64,000 nucleotides of DNA from Catenaria anguillulae PL171 (GCA_002102555.1 MCFL01000003.1:558001-622000); one strand, 5' to 3'; numbered from the stretch's first letter, positions 1 through 12,851 are shown. Program-made: numbers and translations. The notes: generated by a model from the letters alone, not told the origin.

Positions 1-564
1 CTTGTCTAATTCTCAAAGAATGTATGAGTTGTATGTTTTGAAACAAAAAAAAAGAGCCGATTGACAGGGAATGCTGTAGTTGATTGTATATACCTTTGGA
101 TTGAGCCCGCTTGTGTGCTGTGAGCAAGGCGACTTGAGCAGCAAGGCCAATCTCGGCATTGTCTGTCAAAAGAGCGAGTTCGCGAATGGCCTCGTTGACT
201 TTGCCAAGAAACAAGAGGGATGCGCCTCGCCAAAAGGAATAGTGGACATGGGTGCTTGGGTCAGCAGCGGGAATCGTGCCAGCAGGTGGAGGAGGTGCTG
301 GCGACGAAGCATTTTGCGATGTCGGAGCAGGAAGCGGCCGGCGGGTAGCCGAAGTGGCAGTGTTGAGAGTGGACTGCTTGATGAGTTGGTCGCAGCGGGC
401 GAGAGCCGACTGGAAGTACCGCCTTCGAATGAGGAAGAGGATCTGTCAGAGCGGTACAGTTACAGTGAGACGCGATTGGTCGTGGAATGGACGGATCGGC
501 ATGGCAAGACAAACGTCGATCGAACGTTGGCAATGTCTTCCGAGTCGAGGCCAGAAGCAGGCAT
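1..564 (-). CDS. TTC21B: Intraflagellar transport protein IFT139 (TTC21B), N-terminal part, runs off the left edge
   Basis: Seen: exon 1 at 526-564 (ATG at 564) and exon 2 at 94-442, separated by an 83-nt intron whose donor (GTTCG) is weak; a second intron opens at 93 and leaves the window. The spliced start reads MPASGLDSEDIAN then ILFLIRRRYFQSAL. Further on come HYSFWRGASLLFLGKVNEAI and DNAEIGLAAQVALLTAHKR. Family knowledge: this matches the start of TTC21B/IFT139, a short lead into TPR helices, a segment of the type FYHAYGTLMEGKTQEALRE, then a segment ending in ALIYAHK. IFT139 is a peripheral IFT-A subunit for retrograde transport in cilia. The gene is divergent from VMP1. Alternatives considered were TRAPPC12 and IFT70; the AHK-ending segment favours IFT139. 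The rest of the TPR array is outside the window. Confidence 0.6.
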
Positions 565-985
565 GGCGTGAAAGGTGTGGTACTGAGGTCAGCGGACGAA
601 ATGCGTCGAGTGGCTATGCCTTTTTTGTCGGTGTTTGCTTGAATCATGCCGGTGGGAATGTTGTGCACGTGCAGTCCAACTTGCTCGCGAGCTGTCGACG
701 TGTCACGTCCGTCAGTTCAGTTGAGGACACGTGCCTTACAAAAGTGTGCAGTGAGCGGACGTACGCCCATTCATTCTCAACTCCCCATCCATTGGCATTG
801 GCGATACAGTCAATTCTTGGGGAATATTCACACAGTGTTTATCCAACAACGAATGCACAGGCAGGCACATGTCACATTACAAAGCACATGATGCAGTCCA
901 TGCTTTGAGCCATTCCGTCCCTCGTTGCACACCCACACCTCCAACACCCCATCCATCCGATTCCGACATCCATTGCCATTTCGCC
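565..985. other. Divergent intergenic region between IFT139 and VMP1
   Basis: 421 bases shared by two genes transcribed outward. Overlapping reading frames here have no recognisable protein. An ATG at 869 is in frame with VMP1 and would add 39 residues, but that stretch is Cys/His/Pro-rich and unlike the family, so the VMP1 start at 986 is preferred. No clear TATA box seen. Confidence 0.5.
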
Positions 986-2831
986 ATGCCTCCTCGCGAC
1001 CGTGGTGTTGGTGCAGACCGCCGAGGCAGGCGCACGCAATCCGAATCCGCCGCTCTGCACCTTCTCAATAACGGCACAGAGTCGGACCTCGACACCGACT
1101 CGGTCACCACCGCCACCGACGAACCCAGCCGGCCACAACCCACGCCAATGCCTCGATCAAAGTCCAAATCCAAATCCAGGTCACGTTCACGCTCACGCTC
1201 ACGTTCAAAGTCGCCATCGTCATCGCCGCCAAAGCTGCCTTTCCCCATCGCCGACGAGCTCGACATTGACTCCATCACCATCTACCGCCACCCGCTCCTG
1301 ATCCTCTCCTACTTTGCCGCCTTTGTCGCCCACTCTGGCCGCTCCGCCATCCATGCCCTCTCGACAACCTACCTGCCGCACGTCCTGCGCCTCTTGGGAA
1401 TCGTGCTCGCATTCACTGTCGTTGCGAGTGTGGATGGACCGCACCAGCCACTGGTCCAGACCGTGTTGGCTTGGGGCAGGTGGTACGGGTCATGGATCGT
1501 GTTGGGAGTCTTGTCCAGTGTCGGGTTGGGATCCGGGTTGCACACGTTTTTGCTGTTTCTGGGCCCGCACATTGCACAAATCACAGCGGCGGCCTACTCT
1601 TGCGGCCATTTGGACTTTGAAACTCGGACTTGGGAGCAGTACGTTTCCATTCCAATACCTCCCTATTCCTCACAGATTTGTGAATCCTCGTTCTCATTTC
1701 TCTGGGCCATGACTCGCCATGTGTTATGTGTTGGATGTGTTTAGAATCACATGCACGCCGATCTCAACTCCCACCGTCCCAGTCACCCTGCTCGCCATTG
1801 CCCACAAGGTGCACCTCGACTCGTTCTTTTGGGGTCTCGGCACGGCTCTGGGCGAACTCCCACCCTACTTTGTGGCGCGCGCGGCTGCCCGATCGGGCAA
1901 ATCCTCGCCTACAGCCGAACTCGACGCCTTGCTCGCCTCACGCACGCCCCTTTCCTGGGCAGACTGGGCCAAAGTGCAAGTCATGCACGCCATGCAACGG
2001 TTTGGGTTCTGGGGCATTCTTGCCTGTGCATCCATCCCAAACCCCTTGTTTGACCTGGCGGGCATCATTTGTGGTACCGTGGGCATCAAGTTTCGCACGT
2101 TTTTCGGCGCCACACTTGTGGGCAAGGCCGTTGTCAAGACATCCATTCAGAGCGTGTTTGTGGCCGTGCTCTTTTCGCAGGGCGGTCAGGCCGCCGTGCT
2201 TGCGGTGCTGGACGCGTGGGCGCCAGGGTTGCATGGGCCAGTGCGCAAGTTTTTGGACGAGCAGATGAGCAAGTATTTGCGGACACCGGGGCAAGACAAG
2301 GCACCCTTGTCGAGCGGCGGCAACGCCGGTGGAGCAGGCAAATGGGTCGGGACCATTTGGAACGGTCTCATCACGCTCATGCTCGTCTTCTTTTTGTTGT
2401 CCATTGTCGAGTCGCTCGCAAAGCAGGAGATGGAAAGGGTGCTTGTGCGCGCCAAGGGCGAGGTGCCCGACGAAGACTTGCTGCTCATGTCCACCATTTC
2501 AAAGCGTGCGCGGTCCAGGTCCAGGTCACAGTCGGCACCCATGTCGCCCGTGCGTCAGGGTGGGGCGCCCCCGCTGCCGTTGCCCAACGGGGTTGGCAAG
2601 GCCTTGGCGAGTATCAAGGAAAGCAGTGTCAGCCCAAAAGTGCGAGGGCGTGAGGTGAGGCCCGTGGCGGCGGTGGCGACGAGTGTGGCCAAGGCGGTGG
2701 CCGCCAAGGCCGCCGCCGATTCCGAGGAGATGGATGCGGATGCGGAAATGTCATCCTCGCCCAAACCCGCTCCCGGAAGTGGGCTGAGGCGGTCGGCGAG
2801 GAAGCGGACGGCCGCAAAGAGGAGGGATTGA
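986..2831 (+). CDS. VMP1: Vacuole membrane protein 1 (VMP1) homologue
   Basis: Seen: two exons, 986-1638 and 1745-2831, joined in phase across a 106-nt intron (donor GTACGT, acceptor TTTAG), about 579 residues. The N-terminus is basic and Ser/Arg-rich, with a run of SR dipeptides at about residues 57-72. Then come hydrophobic segments with SSVGLGSGLHTFLLFLGPHI, GLGTALGELPPYFVARAA and FGFWGILACASIPNPLFDLA, all diagnostic VMP1 blocks. Family knowledge: VMP1 is a multispanning ER protein of the SNARE-associated/DedA superfamily that acts as a lipid scramblase with TMEM41B in autophagosome and lipid-droplet formation. Odd: the N-terminal RS-rich extension and a long, basic, Ala/Ser-rich C-terminal tail after the last hydrophobic segment exceed the roughly 400-residue animal protein. 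The start at 986 (CGCCATGCC context) was chosen over the in-frame ATG at 869. Confidence 0.88.
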
Positions 2832-3163
2832 TGGATTGGGTTCCTCGCGACGAAGGAAGTGGGGGTGGGGCGATGAGATCGTAGGTCAAGGCATAGCCAT
2901 CTCGCTCGCAGCTCGCAAGCGCAGTGTTTCGTTTTGTACTTCTTTTTCTCGGATTACATGCATAATAACGGACGTTACGATGTAACTTTCATCCGTGATA
3001 CTGTATTCTGAGAGAAGGAATGGCTATACTCGACCCATCAAAGAAGAAGCATCATGATAAAGAATAGGGACAATCACTCATAAAGACCATTCAAAACCAC
3101 TCATACTCATGTACACCCAACCTCTCCTCTCCTCTCGATCCCTGCCAGGCACAAACATTGCGC
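2832..3163. other. Convergent intergenic region between VMP1 and MLP/TPR
   Basis: About 330 bases holding the 3' ends of two converging genes. It is AT-richer than the flanking coding sequence around 2930-3070. No gene or clear repeat seen. Formally open frame in the MLP direction reaches 3091, but the natural MLP stop is at 3164 in another frame. Confidence 0.5.
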
Positions 3164-6100
3164 TCACGCGCCTCCTGCGCCAGCATCTCCACCTCGACCC
3201 CTTCCCCTTCCCCTTCCTCGTCCACGGTTCGACGTGGACACGGGCAATCCGCCACGGCCCGCACGCCCACGACCAGCGGGCCCAGACGATGCAGCCGCAG
3301 GTGGTTGTTGTTGCTGTTGCTGCTGAGCCGACACCGGTTGCGGCGGTTGCGGCGGCGTAACAATTGGCACTGGAGCTGCAGAGGATTGAGCTGCGGCCGC
3401 AGCGGCTGCAGGTGCAGCCACGCGTTGGAAGATGCCCGACGGAGATGCAGACACGGCCGGCGCAGGTGCAGGCGCAGTTGCCGCAGGGGAAGCAGATGTT
3501 GACGAGCCCGAGCCTGTTTCGGGGAACGCAATCGGTGTGAATTGGAATTGCGCTTGATCCGCTGCGGCCTGCGGTTGCTGCTGCTGTGCATTTTGCGGTT
3601 GCGGGGCCGCTGCAACAGGCGCAGCTGCGGCTGCCGGTGTGGCCCAGACACTAGTTGCCGCGGGCTTGGGCGGTTGCGGTGCTGCTGCTGCTGCTGTTCG
3701 GGTGGCTGCTGCTGCTTGGGCTGCTGAGGGCGAGCAGGCGATGCCGTCGACGATGCATTGTCGGTCGTTGAGGCAAAGCGTGCGGAAGTGACGCCGGTTT
3801 TGGCCACGCATTCGCTGGCTGTTGTTGTTGCGGTTGCTGCGGGACGGGAACCGCAGCAGCTGGAGCAGGTATCGCGGCGGTAGCTGCAGCCGGTTCGCCC
3901 GTGCTGGTTGACTGTCCGATGGTGCATTCGAATCGGTCTCGAAGGCCAGCAACGAATTCTCATCCGACGGTTGCTGCTGCTGCGCAACTGGGCCACCGCC
4001 CGTGGCGCAGCTGCAGGTTGCGGCGGATTAAATGCTGGAGCGGTCACGTTGAGCGAACCCAACGAGCTTGACGGTGTCAGCGATGGTGTGCTCGTCCCGG
4101 ATGCTTGCGCCTTCTTCATTCGCAACAGCTTTTCACGCATTTGTTGCAAGGCTGGGGGCACAGCAAGTGGTGCAGAGGGTCTGGCTTGAGCAGCCGCGGG
4201 TGCGGGTGCAGCCGACGAGGTCGGGGGTGTGGTCACGGCAGCGGGTTGCGAGGGTTCCGGAACGCTGGTCGGTTGCGAAGCCGCGAGTGAGGGCTGAGCT
4301 TGGGTAACCGCAGGGGCGGACGCGGCAACAGGTGCTGGTGGATCAACTTGCATGTCGTCGCGGGAGGGCGATCCCACGGCAGCGGCAGCTTGAGCCGCGG
4401 GCGCCGGTTGCTGGTGAGCCGAGGATGGTTGAATTGGCTGCTGCATTTGTGGCGCCGCATGTGCGTCTGTCACCGGTTGCTGAGGCGGCTGAGCTTGACT
4501 CGCGGCCGGTGCAGTTGGTTGATTGACACGTTGACGCTTGGCTGCCTCAGGGCCGTCTTCAGACACTGCATCAATGTCAGTCGGATGAGGGCGCTTGAGA
4601 GACTGTGTCGTCGTGGCGTTTGTTGGCGGTACTTGTGCCGCAGAAGGAGCTTGTGGAGCAGAAGTTGCCACGGCAGGGGTTGGCGGCTGAGCGGCAGGTG
4701 CCGGCGTACGTTGCTGAGCGGTTTGTGTCATGAGTAGAGTGGACGAGTTCGCGGCCGTGGGCTGCGAGACCGGCGCGGGCTGTTGAGCAACTTGCGCAGG
4801 ACGCGCAACGGGCGCCGATGGCAACGTGGTCGTGATGCGCGCAGCAAGTCCGGGCGGAAGCTGATGCCTCTGTTGTTGCGGCTGCGCTGAGGGCTGTTGC
4901 GGCTGCGCTGAGGGCTGTTGCGCCTGTTGCTGAGGCGGTTGCGGCTGCTGTTGACGTTGCTGCATTTCGGGAGCAGTGGCCTGGGGAGGTGCAGGAGCAG
5001 CGGATGGTGATTGGGGTCGGACTTGTGCCTGAGTCGAAACAGCAGCAGTGGGGGCGGCCGTCGCAGCGGCAGCCTGTTGTTGAGCCTGAGCTTGCTGTTG
5101 TGCCTGAGCTTGGGCCGCCTGCTGAATGCGGACTTGCAGGGCCTTGACTTGTCGACCGAGCGTATTGCGCTCCTCCTCCATGGTGCCTATGCTTTGACGC
5201 AAAGTCGCCATCTCGGCTTGCAACAACGCAATACTAGCCGCATCTTGCACCTTGGAGGTCTTGACCTCATCCAGCTCGGTCTGCAACGCCGCAGCTTTGG
5301 CCATCTCTTCCTTGAGCAGCCGCACGCGATCATTGGTCCGCCGCATCACGTCAGACAACTTGTTCCTGAGCGCCACCAGCTCGGCCTCCTTGGACTCGAC
5401 CACCGTGGTTAACTCGGCAACGCGCGCAACCACCTCGGCGTGCTTCTCGGCCTCGACCTGATTCCTGTGGCTGGGCATGGCCGTGCACTTTTGCTGCCAC
5501 TCTGCGGCATCGGCCTTGTATTTGTCAGCCTGAGCCCGTGCAGCGGCGAGATCGGCCTCAAGGTCGATTTCCTTAGTACGCAACCCTTGAACTTGGGACC
5601 GAATGCCCTGGAGCTCGTTAGTCACGGCTGCGAGCTGCGACTTGTAGTGCTCGCGTTCTTGTCGCAAAGTGGCGTTCGACTCGCGGATCAAGGCCAGTTG
5701 ATGTTCGCGCTCGTCGAGTGTCGACTTGAGCTGGTGCACCTCGGCACCTTGGGCAGCCCGGGACTCGGCCGCCTCCAATTGCGCGCGCAACGTAGCGACT
5801 TGACGCTCGAGCTGGGCGACTTGGCGGGTCGATTCCAACACCGTCGCCTCCTTTTCAACCATGAGTGCGTTGCGCTCGGCACGCAACAAGGCAAGCACCT
5901 CGTGCATGTGCGAGTCACCCGATCCAGCCGCGCCGGATGCACTGCCCTCTGACACTTGAGCAAGGAGCGACTCGTTTTGCTTGCGTAGATTCTCCAACTG
6001 CGAATTGATCTGAGCGATCTCGCCGTCCTTGGCCGCAATCTTGTTTTCGAACTCGGCTCCACTCGAAATCCGGTGCGTTTCGGCCGCATCCAACGCGGCC

Positions 6101-9100
6101 TCGAGCTCGCGCACACGCTGCTGCATTTCCAGGCGCGCCGACTTGACCGTCTCAAGGGCTTGAAGGTCGGCGGCATGCGACTGCACCTCGCGACGGTACC
6201 GGTCTTGCGCCTCGTCCAAGGACTGTTGCATTTCCGCCATGCGCGTATCAACCGACGCATGGCTGGTCTTGAGGTCGTCCAGTTCACGCGATAAGTTGGC
6301 GCGCTCGTCTTGGATCTGCGCGACTTGAGTGTTGAGCTCGTCAATGCGACGGCGAGCAGCTTGTTGCGCGGCCGAGGTGGCATCCAGCGTCTGCTGCAGT
6401 TCATTGCGAGCAGCCTTGACACCTTCAAGCTCGTCCTGGACCCGCTTGAGCTCTTCCTCGAGCGTGCTGGAATGAGCCACCACCTCCTCAATGCGGTGAT
6501 CGCGGGTCTTGATTTCTTGCGACAAGAACTCGATATCCGATTCGAGCTCCTTGATCTTGGCGTCACGGTCTGCAATGGCTTCGGCATCTGCGGCGGCGGC
6601 CGATGCGAACGATGTCCGAGTGGGCGAGCTGGGTCGTGAGGGGCCAGCCGAAGTGGACGCTGTGGCACCGGCACTGATGCCCGCGGCACTTGTACCCGCG
6701 GCCAGTGCCCGCTCAAGGTACTGCTGCTGCAGTTCACGCACTTCCTTGGCATGGCGTTGCAATGCGCGCTTCTCATTCTCTTGCGACGAGTCCAACTTGT
6801 TGGTCAGCGACACCACCTGTGCCTCGAGCGTCTCGATGCGGCGGTGCAAGGCCGTAGCGGCATTGCTGGCTTCGGCGGCCTGCCGCTCGGCGAGTGCTTG
6901 CGTATCCTTGACCATGGCTTGGAACATGTCGCGTTGCGCCGTGACCTGCGCTAGTGACGCTTGCACGGAATCGCCCGAGCGTTCCAGAACTTGTTTTTGC
7001 AGCAAGGTTGACGAATGATTGCGCTTTTCGACTTCGAGCTCGGTGCGGAGGCGGCGGAGGTCAGCGTCAAGCGATTCGTGGCGCTCCTCGAGCTGGGCAA
7101 CGGTGCGAGAGTAGCTCGAGCACTGACTGGAAACGTGCTGGAGTTGGTCGCGCAAGCTGGCAATGGTATCGGCCGCTTGGCTGCGCTCGGTGGTGAGGTA
7201 CTTGACTTGTGCCTCGTAGCGGGCCGACGACATGGTTGCATCCACAGCGCGCTTGTCGGTTTCCGCGAGCTTGGACTCGAGGGTTTGGATCACGTTTTGC
7301 TGGTGCTCGAGCTTGACTTGCAACTCCGTGATGGCATCGCCGCCCCCGTGGTCGTCGTGATCGTCGTCCTCGCCCAAGTCGAGATGCCCATTGCCTTGGG
7401 TGGCACCGTGGGCGTTGCGGTAGGGCGAAGATGAGCGGGATTGCTGCCGTTGTTGCTGAAGCTGTTGACGGATTGCTGCAAGCTGAATCTCGAGCTCTTC
7501 GCGATCCCGCTTGGCTTGCTCCAACTCGGCCACCAGTCGGTTATCCTGGAGTTGCTCAGCCATGGCGTCGTGGCGGTCCGACAACTCGCGAATCGTCAGC
7601 ATCAGCTTGTGATTCCGTGCCACCAACTCCTCGACATTCTCAAACTCGACCAAATGATCGGTAATGGCCTGGTTGCCTGGGCGCCCGTCGGTATCGGCGA
7701 ACAAATCCCTCAACTGGCCCAGGACATCGTCGGCGTTCATGCCCGCAATCAAGTACGCCAACTGCCTGGCGACGTCGGACGTAAGCACGCGCTGGGCATC
7801 CAACTCTTCCTGTACCTTGGACACTTGCGTCTTCCAGGAATGCACCTCGGACACGAGCCCATTCTTTTCGCGCTCCAAATTGACCACCTGAACGTTCAAA
7901 CTGCGCACCACCTCGCGCATCTCGTCACGCTCGTTGGTCATGCGGGCATACACGGGCGCGCGCTCCTCGATGTCGGCCATGATGGTCGTCAACCCATCTT
8001 CCAACTCTGCGACCCGCTGCTCCAAATGGACCACCTGATTCTCCTTGATGGCCAAATCGGCCCAGAGTTGCGAGTACGTCTTGCCCGACTTGAGGGCCGT
8101 GGCCGTCAATGCCCCGCCGGGGAACGTCTGAGCGGCGGCCGACTGACCGGCAATCACCTGCAAGTTTTGGTTTGCTTGATCAATCAACTCGAGACGTGCC
8201 TGCAATTCGGCCACCTTGTCCTCCAACTCGTGCTTGTCCTCCTCGAGCCGTTGCTGCATCTCGTCTGCCGCGCGCTGCACATCGTCAAGCTGCTCGTGGG
8301 CGGCCTGTGCGGCCGATTTCACCTCTGCCATCTCGGCCGTCAACCGTTCCGTCAAGGCGTGCGCATTTTGCGCAACGTTGGCCTGCGAGTTGCCATACTG
8401 CTGCCACTTTGCCACCTCGTGCTTGAACTCTTCCTCGGCGATGCGCGCCGCCATTTCCAAATCGGCCACCCTTCGTCGCGCTTCCGAGAGGTCTTGCTCG
8501 ACGGCGTGTAGCTTGTCGCGCGTTTCGGTGGACCGCTTTTCGAGGTAAACGTTTTGTTGCTGGTGGTCGTTTAGTTGGGTAAGGAGTTGAGCGACTTGGC
8601 GGGCCTTGTCCTTTGCAAGCTGTGCAGATTCAAGCGATGTGCGCTCGAGTTCGGTCGTGAGCCATTCGATTTGGCCCTGGGCAATCTTGAGTTGTTGCTC
8701 GGCCTTGTCTTTGGAGAATTCCGACGAGGACAGGCGCACCGTCAGCTCCGCCATTTCAGTGCGGACCTTGTCGAGCTCGGTGCGCGATTCTGTGTATTTG
8801 CTGAGCAGTTTCTGGTACTCGTCTAAAACACAACCCCAACCGGACATGGTGGTTAACGCTTGGGATCAAGAAGGATGAGAAAAAGACAAAGTGTACCATT
8901 TTGGAATGCTTCCAACTGATCCTGTTGACCCGTTGCCTTGAGCAACTCTCGGTTGCGCTGCTTGATGGAATCCATCTGCATGAGGGCATCGGTGAGCTTG
9001 CGCGACGCATCGTTGCGGGCCTCCTCAGCCGTGTGCAGCTTGGCGTTTGCTTGCGACAGCCGTTCGTTGAGCAGTTGATTTTCTTGCTCGAGCGATTCAC

Positions 9101-9570
9101 TCGAACGTTGAGCGCTTGATTGTCGGTCAGCGATTGCGAGACTTTACGCGAGAGCTCGTCAACCTTGCACTCTGTGGAAACGAAGAGAAACCAGCACGTC
9201 AGTTACGCTTCGTCCTCGGCGACGGAATTGTGCATGAGGTAAACATACCATGCTCAATTTCGAGCGTTGCAGGCGAGCAGGTGCGGAGAGCAGATCATTG
9301 TCTGATACGACTGTGATCAGGGCCTTGAGGGCAGGAAGGGCAGTGGCGGGCAATGATTTTGCGGGGAGAATCTACGAGCAATCAATCAATAACACATCAA
9401 TCAATCAGTCGCCATAGTCAAGCATTGGGGGGGGGGGGGGCAAGATCAAAGAGTCAGTTTACCGTTGTCGCCCACAGTTGCAAGGAGCGACCCCACTGGG
9501 ATGTGGTGGTTTGGGGTATCAGGGCAACCAGGCGCGCGGCAAGCGCCGGCGATGGTGGGTCTGCATTCAT
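3164..9570 (-). CDS. MLP1: Nuclear-pore basket protein TPR/MLP1 family
   Basis: Seen: four exons (9463-9570, 9249-9371, 8897-9169, and a long one from 8822 down), about 2,050 residues. Most is continuous heptad coiled coil. TPR-specific landmarks are GKTYSQLWADL, a motif of the type DIEERAPVYAR, and a later block reading ENVEELVARNHKL followed by TIRELSDRHD. After the coil comes a long Gln/Pro/Ala-rich tail with a KRPHP basic patch. The extreme C-terminus is an arginine/glycine tail (NRGRGRGRGRGRGG), as in animal TPR, which also ends in RG-rich sequence. Role: scaffolds the nuclear basket, mRNA surveillance and spindle-checkpoint docking. Odd: the frame slips by one missing base at about 9105 and at least four times between about 3990 and 3690. 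Amino-acid character continues across each slip, so I treat them as sequence errors. The ATG at 8847 is intronic, not the start. Confidence 0.82.
9427..9440. repeat. Uninterrupted 14-base poly-G run inside MLP intron 1
   Basis: Fourteen consecutive G bases on the + strand, that is poly-C in the sense direction of MLP. They lie between the donor at 9461-9462 and the acceptor of exon 2 at 9372-9373. A run this long is a likely site of length error or slippage. It could act as an extended polypyrimidine tract, though it is far from the acceptor. Confidence 0.9.
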
Positions 9571-10501
9571 TGCGAAGAGTCGTCTTGTGTTGCCACTAGG
9601 GCTATCTTGCGATAAAAGCGCACAATTTATGGACATCAACTTGAGCTTCCAAGAGCCATCACAAAGCTAATAAGACGATCGGCGCACCATGTTCTATGAT
9701 GCTTCTGAATGTCTTCTCTTCACGGCTCCGTGATCTTCCAAGTCCGGCCCTGTGGGGTTGGAATGCAACGCTGGGAAAATTGGAAAGGATGTCAACAACA
9801 AGACAAATCGGAACTGCGTACTTACAAACGGCATGCGGAATCATCACCAAGTTGTACATGTATGGCACTCCTATTGGTTGCCCGCTGTGGCGCAAGCGGT
9901 TGTGACTCGCGTCCACGATGTCGTGAGAGACGGGAGTCTGGGCAGCAAAGATGAGGAACGAATGGCGCAATCATCATCCGTCAGCAGGAGTTACTTTGCC
10001 GAACAATATCCGGTACTCGACGCATCCATGCCTGGCAGTTTACCGAGAAAGATACATTCCCCGCGCCGCCGGGATGCGGAAGGCGCCAACAGCGAGCAAA
10101 TGCAGCAGTTGTGAGCAGCTGGACGGGAGCCAAAACAGAGCACGAGAAATGTGCAGGGTTTCTGCGACAAATTATACCGTAGTCCGCGACACGGGACCGG
10201 TCAGAGATGGTCTCTCGCTCAGTGACGAGCGGCAATGCTGATGAAGAGGTAAATTATAGAAAACTTGAGACGTGTGGAGCGACGTTGACATGGAGGTGTG
10301 CGCCGGCGTTGGATGGCATCCGCCGTTTGCTAAGGTGCGGACGCGTGTGTCTCCGCGCGATAAATAAAAGGCTGGCCCCGCCCCCTCATCCTTCCTCTCT
10401 CATAGCTGTCGAGCAATAAGCACTTGCGTATGAATCAATGCATCAATCTGCGTATGCGTCACTCGCCACGGTCCAACTGATATCTTCGACAAGCGCCCAA
10501 C
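9571..10501. other. Long divergent intergenic region, MLP to ACS-A
   Basis: 931 bases between two genes transcribed outward. I see only short, unrecognisable reading frames. The right-hand third holds the ACS-A core promoter. The size fits a regulated promoter, but I could not pick out a convincing operator. Confidence 0.5.
10359..10371 (+). promoter_or_regulatory. TATA-like element of ACS-A
   Basis: GATAAATAAAAGG stands alone in GC-rich sequence, about 130 bases upstream of the ACS-A ATG. It fits a TATA-box core promoter with a 5' leader of roughly 100 bases. Inference from sequence only. Confidence 0.5.
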
Positions 10502-12851
10502 ATGACCGCCTCGCCACCATGCTCTGCACCCGCTATCTCCACGGACCGCCAGGCGTCCAACCCGTCTCCAGTCCCTCGGGCAAGATGGTGGCTGTCCCGC
10601 AAAACGACCCCTCGCTCGCCGACGATGCCAACGCCGCTCCGACCTACCCGGTACCAGCGGCCATGCACGCAACCCGAACCGAAAGCCGCACGTGGCCTCT
10701 GCCGAGCAGTACCGCGCCATGTGGGACCAGTCGATTCGCGACCCGGAGACTTTCTTTGGCGACAAGGCCCGCGAGCTGCTCTCTTGGATCACTCCCTTCC
10801 AGACCGTCACGCAGGGCTCGTTTCTCCATGGCAACGTTGCCTGGTTCCCCGACGGTTACCTCAACGCGTCCTTCAATTGCATTGATCGTCACGCATTGAC
10901 CAACCCAGACAAGGTGGCGTTCATCTACGAGGCCGACGACCCCAACGAGCCGACGCAATACTTCACGTTCGGCGACGTCCTCAACCAAGTCTCACAGCTG
11001 GCCAACTGCCTCCACTCATTTGGCCTGCGCAAGGGCGATGCGGTGGCAGTTTACATGCCCATGGTGCCACAAGCCGCCATGGCCATGCTTGCCTGTGCAC
11101 GGTTGGGCCTTGTGCACTCGGTCGTATTTGCTGGATTCTCGGCCGAGGCGTTGCGGGACCGGCTGATTGATGCGCAGTGCTCTCTGCTGATTACGGCCGA
11201 CCAAGGATTGCGCGCAAACAAGGTCATTCCTATCAAGAGCATTGTGGACGAGGCCCTCAAGGATGCCGATTGCGTCAAGAAGGTGCTCGTGTTCAAACGC
11301 ACTGGCGCCAATGTGCACATGAAGCCGGGCAGGGACTTGTATTGGCACGAGGAGGTGGTCAAGCATCGGCCGTATTGCCCGCCAACCATTCAAAATGCCG
11401 AGGATCCATTGTTCATGCTGTACACGAGCGGGTCCACGGGAAAGCCCAAGGGATTGCTGCACACGACGGCCGGTTATTTGCTTGGTGCCGCACTGACCAC
11501 AAAGTATGTGTTTGACATTCACGAGGGCGATGTGTACGGGTGCATGGCGGATTGCGGTTGGATTACGGGGCATACGGTGCGCAATGAGACTTTTTCTTCC
11601 ACCCTATTTTCATCACTAACAATTATCTGGTTATGTTTGGCACACAGTACTCCATTTATGGACCGCTGTTGCTCGGGTGCACCACCGTCATTTTCGAATC
11701 CATTCCCACTTACCCCACGCCCGAGCGCTACTGGCAACTGGTCGACAAACACAAGCTCACGCACTTGTACACGGCCCCAACGGCTTTACGCGCACTGCGC
11801 CGGTTCGGTGACGAGCCTGTGAAAAAGTATGACCTGTCCAGCTTGCGCGTCCTTGGGTCTGTTGGCGAGCCCATCAATCCAGAGGCATGGGAGTGGTACA
11901 ATAGCGTGGTTGGCCGCAACCGTTGTGCTGTTGTCGACACGTATTGGGTACGGCGCTTACAAAATCGTCTCATCTTTATCCTGCGGCTCACCCCGTGCGT
12001 TTTGAACAGCAAACCGAAACTGGGTCTAACGTTATCACCCCACTCCCCGGCGCCATTCCAACCAAACCCGGCTCTGCGACGCTCCCCTTCTTCGGCATCG
12101 ATCCCGTGATTGTCGACGCTCAATCGGGCGCCGTCCTTGAGGGTCCCAACGTGACGGGTGTGCTCTGTTTCCGCAAACCGTGGCCGTCCATGGCGCGCAC
12201 CATCTTTGGCGACCACCCGCGGTACATGTCGACCTATTTCAACCCATACAAGGGCCTGTACTTTGCAGGTGATGGTGCCACTCGTGACAAGGACGGGTAC
12301 ATCTGGATCCGTGGTCGTGTGGACGATGTGATTAACATTTCCGGGCATCGGTTGTCGACGGCCGAGGTCGAGTCCGCGCTGGTTGCGCATGAAACGTATG
12401 TTTGCATTGCATATTCGACTCTTTCTCTTGCGCTACATCTCATCTCACGCCTGAAAAAAAAAACTCGTGTCGACAGGACAGGTGTGCCGAGGCTGCCGTT
12501 GTTGGCGCCCCCGACGACATCACAGGTCAATGCATCATTGCCTTTTGCACGCTCAAGGTCACCCATGTCCCCGTCGACGAGATTCCGACGCTGCTCATTC
12601 ACCAGGTGCGCAAGGCCATTGGGCCCATTGCCACGCCGCGCCAGGTCTTGATTGTGCCCGAACTGCCAAAGACGCGTTCGGGCAAGATCATGCGCCGTGT
12701 CTTGCGCAAGATTGTGGCCAACGAGCTCGACACTCTTGGCGATACTTCGACACTCGCAGACCCGAATATCATCAAGGTGTTGGTGACCTGTTTAGGCAGG
12801 ATCCTAGAGCCCAAAGCCCCGGATTTAAGGCGGTTTTCTTTCGCGAGTTGA
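10502..12851 (+). CDS. ACS1: Acetyl-CoA synthetase, copy A
   Basis: Converts acetate, ATP and CoA to acetyl-CoA via acetyl-AMP. Seen: exon 1 from 10502 to 11576, exon 2 from 11648, then two more introns closing before QTETG and before CAEAAVVG; all phases fit. Motifs in order: [12 protein letters not shown] (N-terminal cap), the P-loop [45 protein letters not shown], then [13 protein letters not shown]. Near the end is [13 protein letters not shown], whose lysine is the regulatory acetylation site in the family. The length matches AMP-forming ACS. Odd: the N-terminal ~60 codons need two single-base additions, in the CCC at 10573-10575 and the AA at 10671-10672, to stay in one frame. The C-terminal 20 residues after NIIKVL are not family-like. 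Upstream is a TATA-like element; downstream is a second copy in tandem. Confidence 0.93.

Noticed and set aside
1-564. TRAPPC12 or IFT70 as identity of the left-edge TPR gene
   Set aside because: The order of the short N-terminal helix, a FYHAYGTL-like segment and an ALIYAHK-like end fits IFT139 better than either.
8823-8847. ATG at 8847 as the MLP start
   Set aside because: It lies in an intron: the phase fits only if exon 4 begins at 8822 after a TTTAG acceptor, joined to coiled-coil exons upstream.
9659-9970. 103-codon minus frame in the MLP/ACS-A intergenic region
   Set aside because: Short, low-complexity, no recognisable domain and not in phase with any spliced neighbour.
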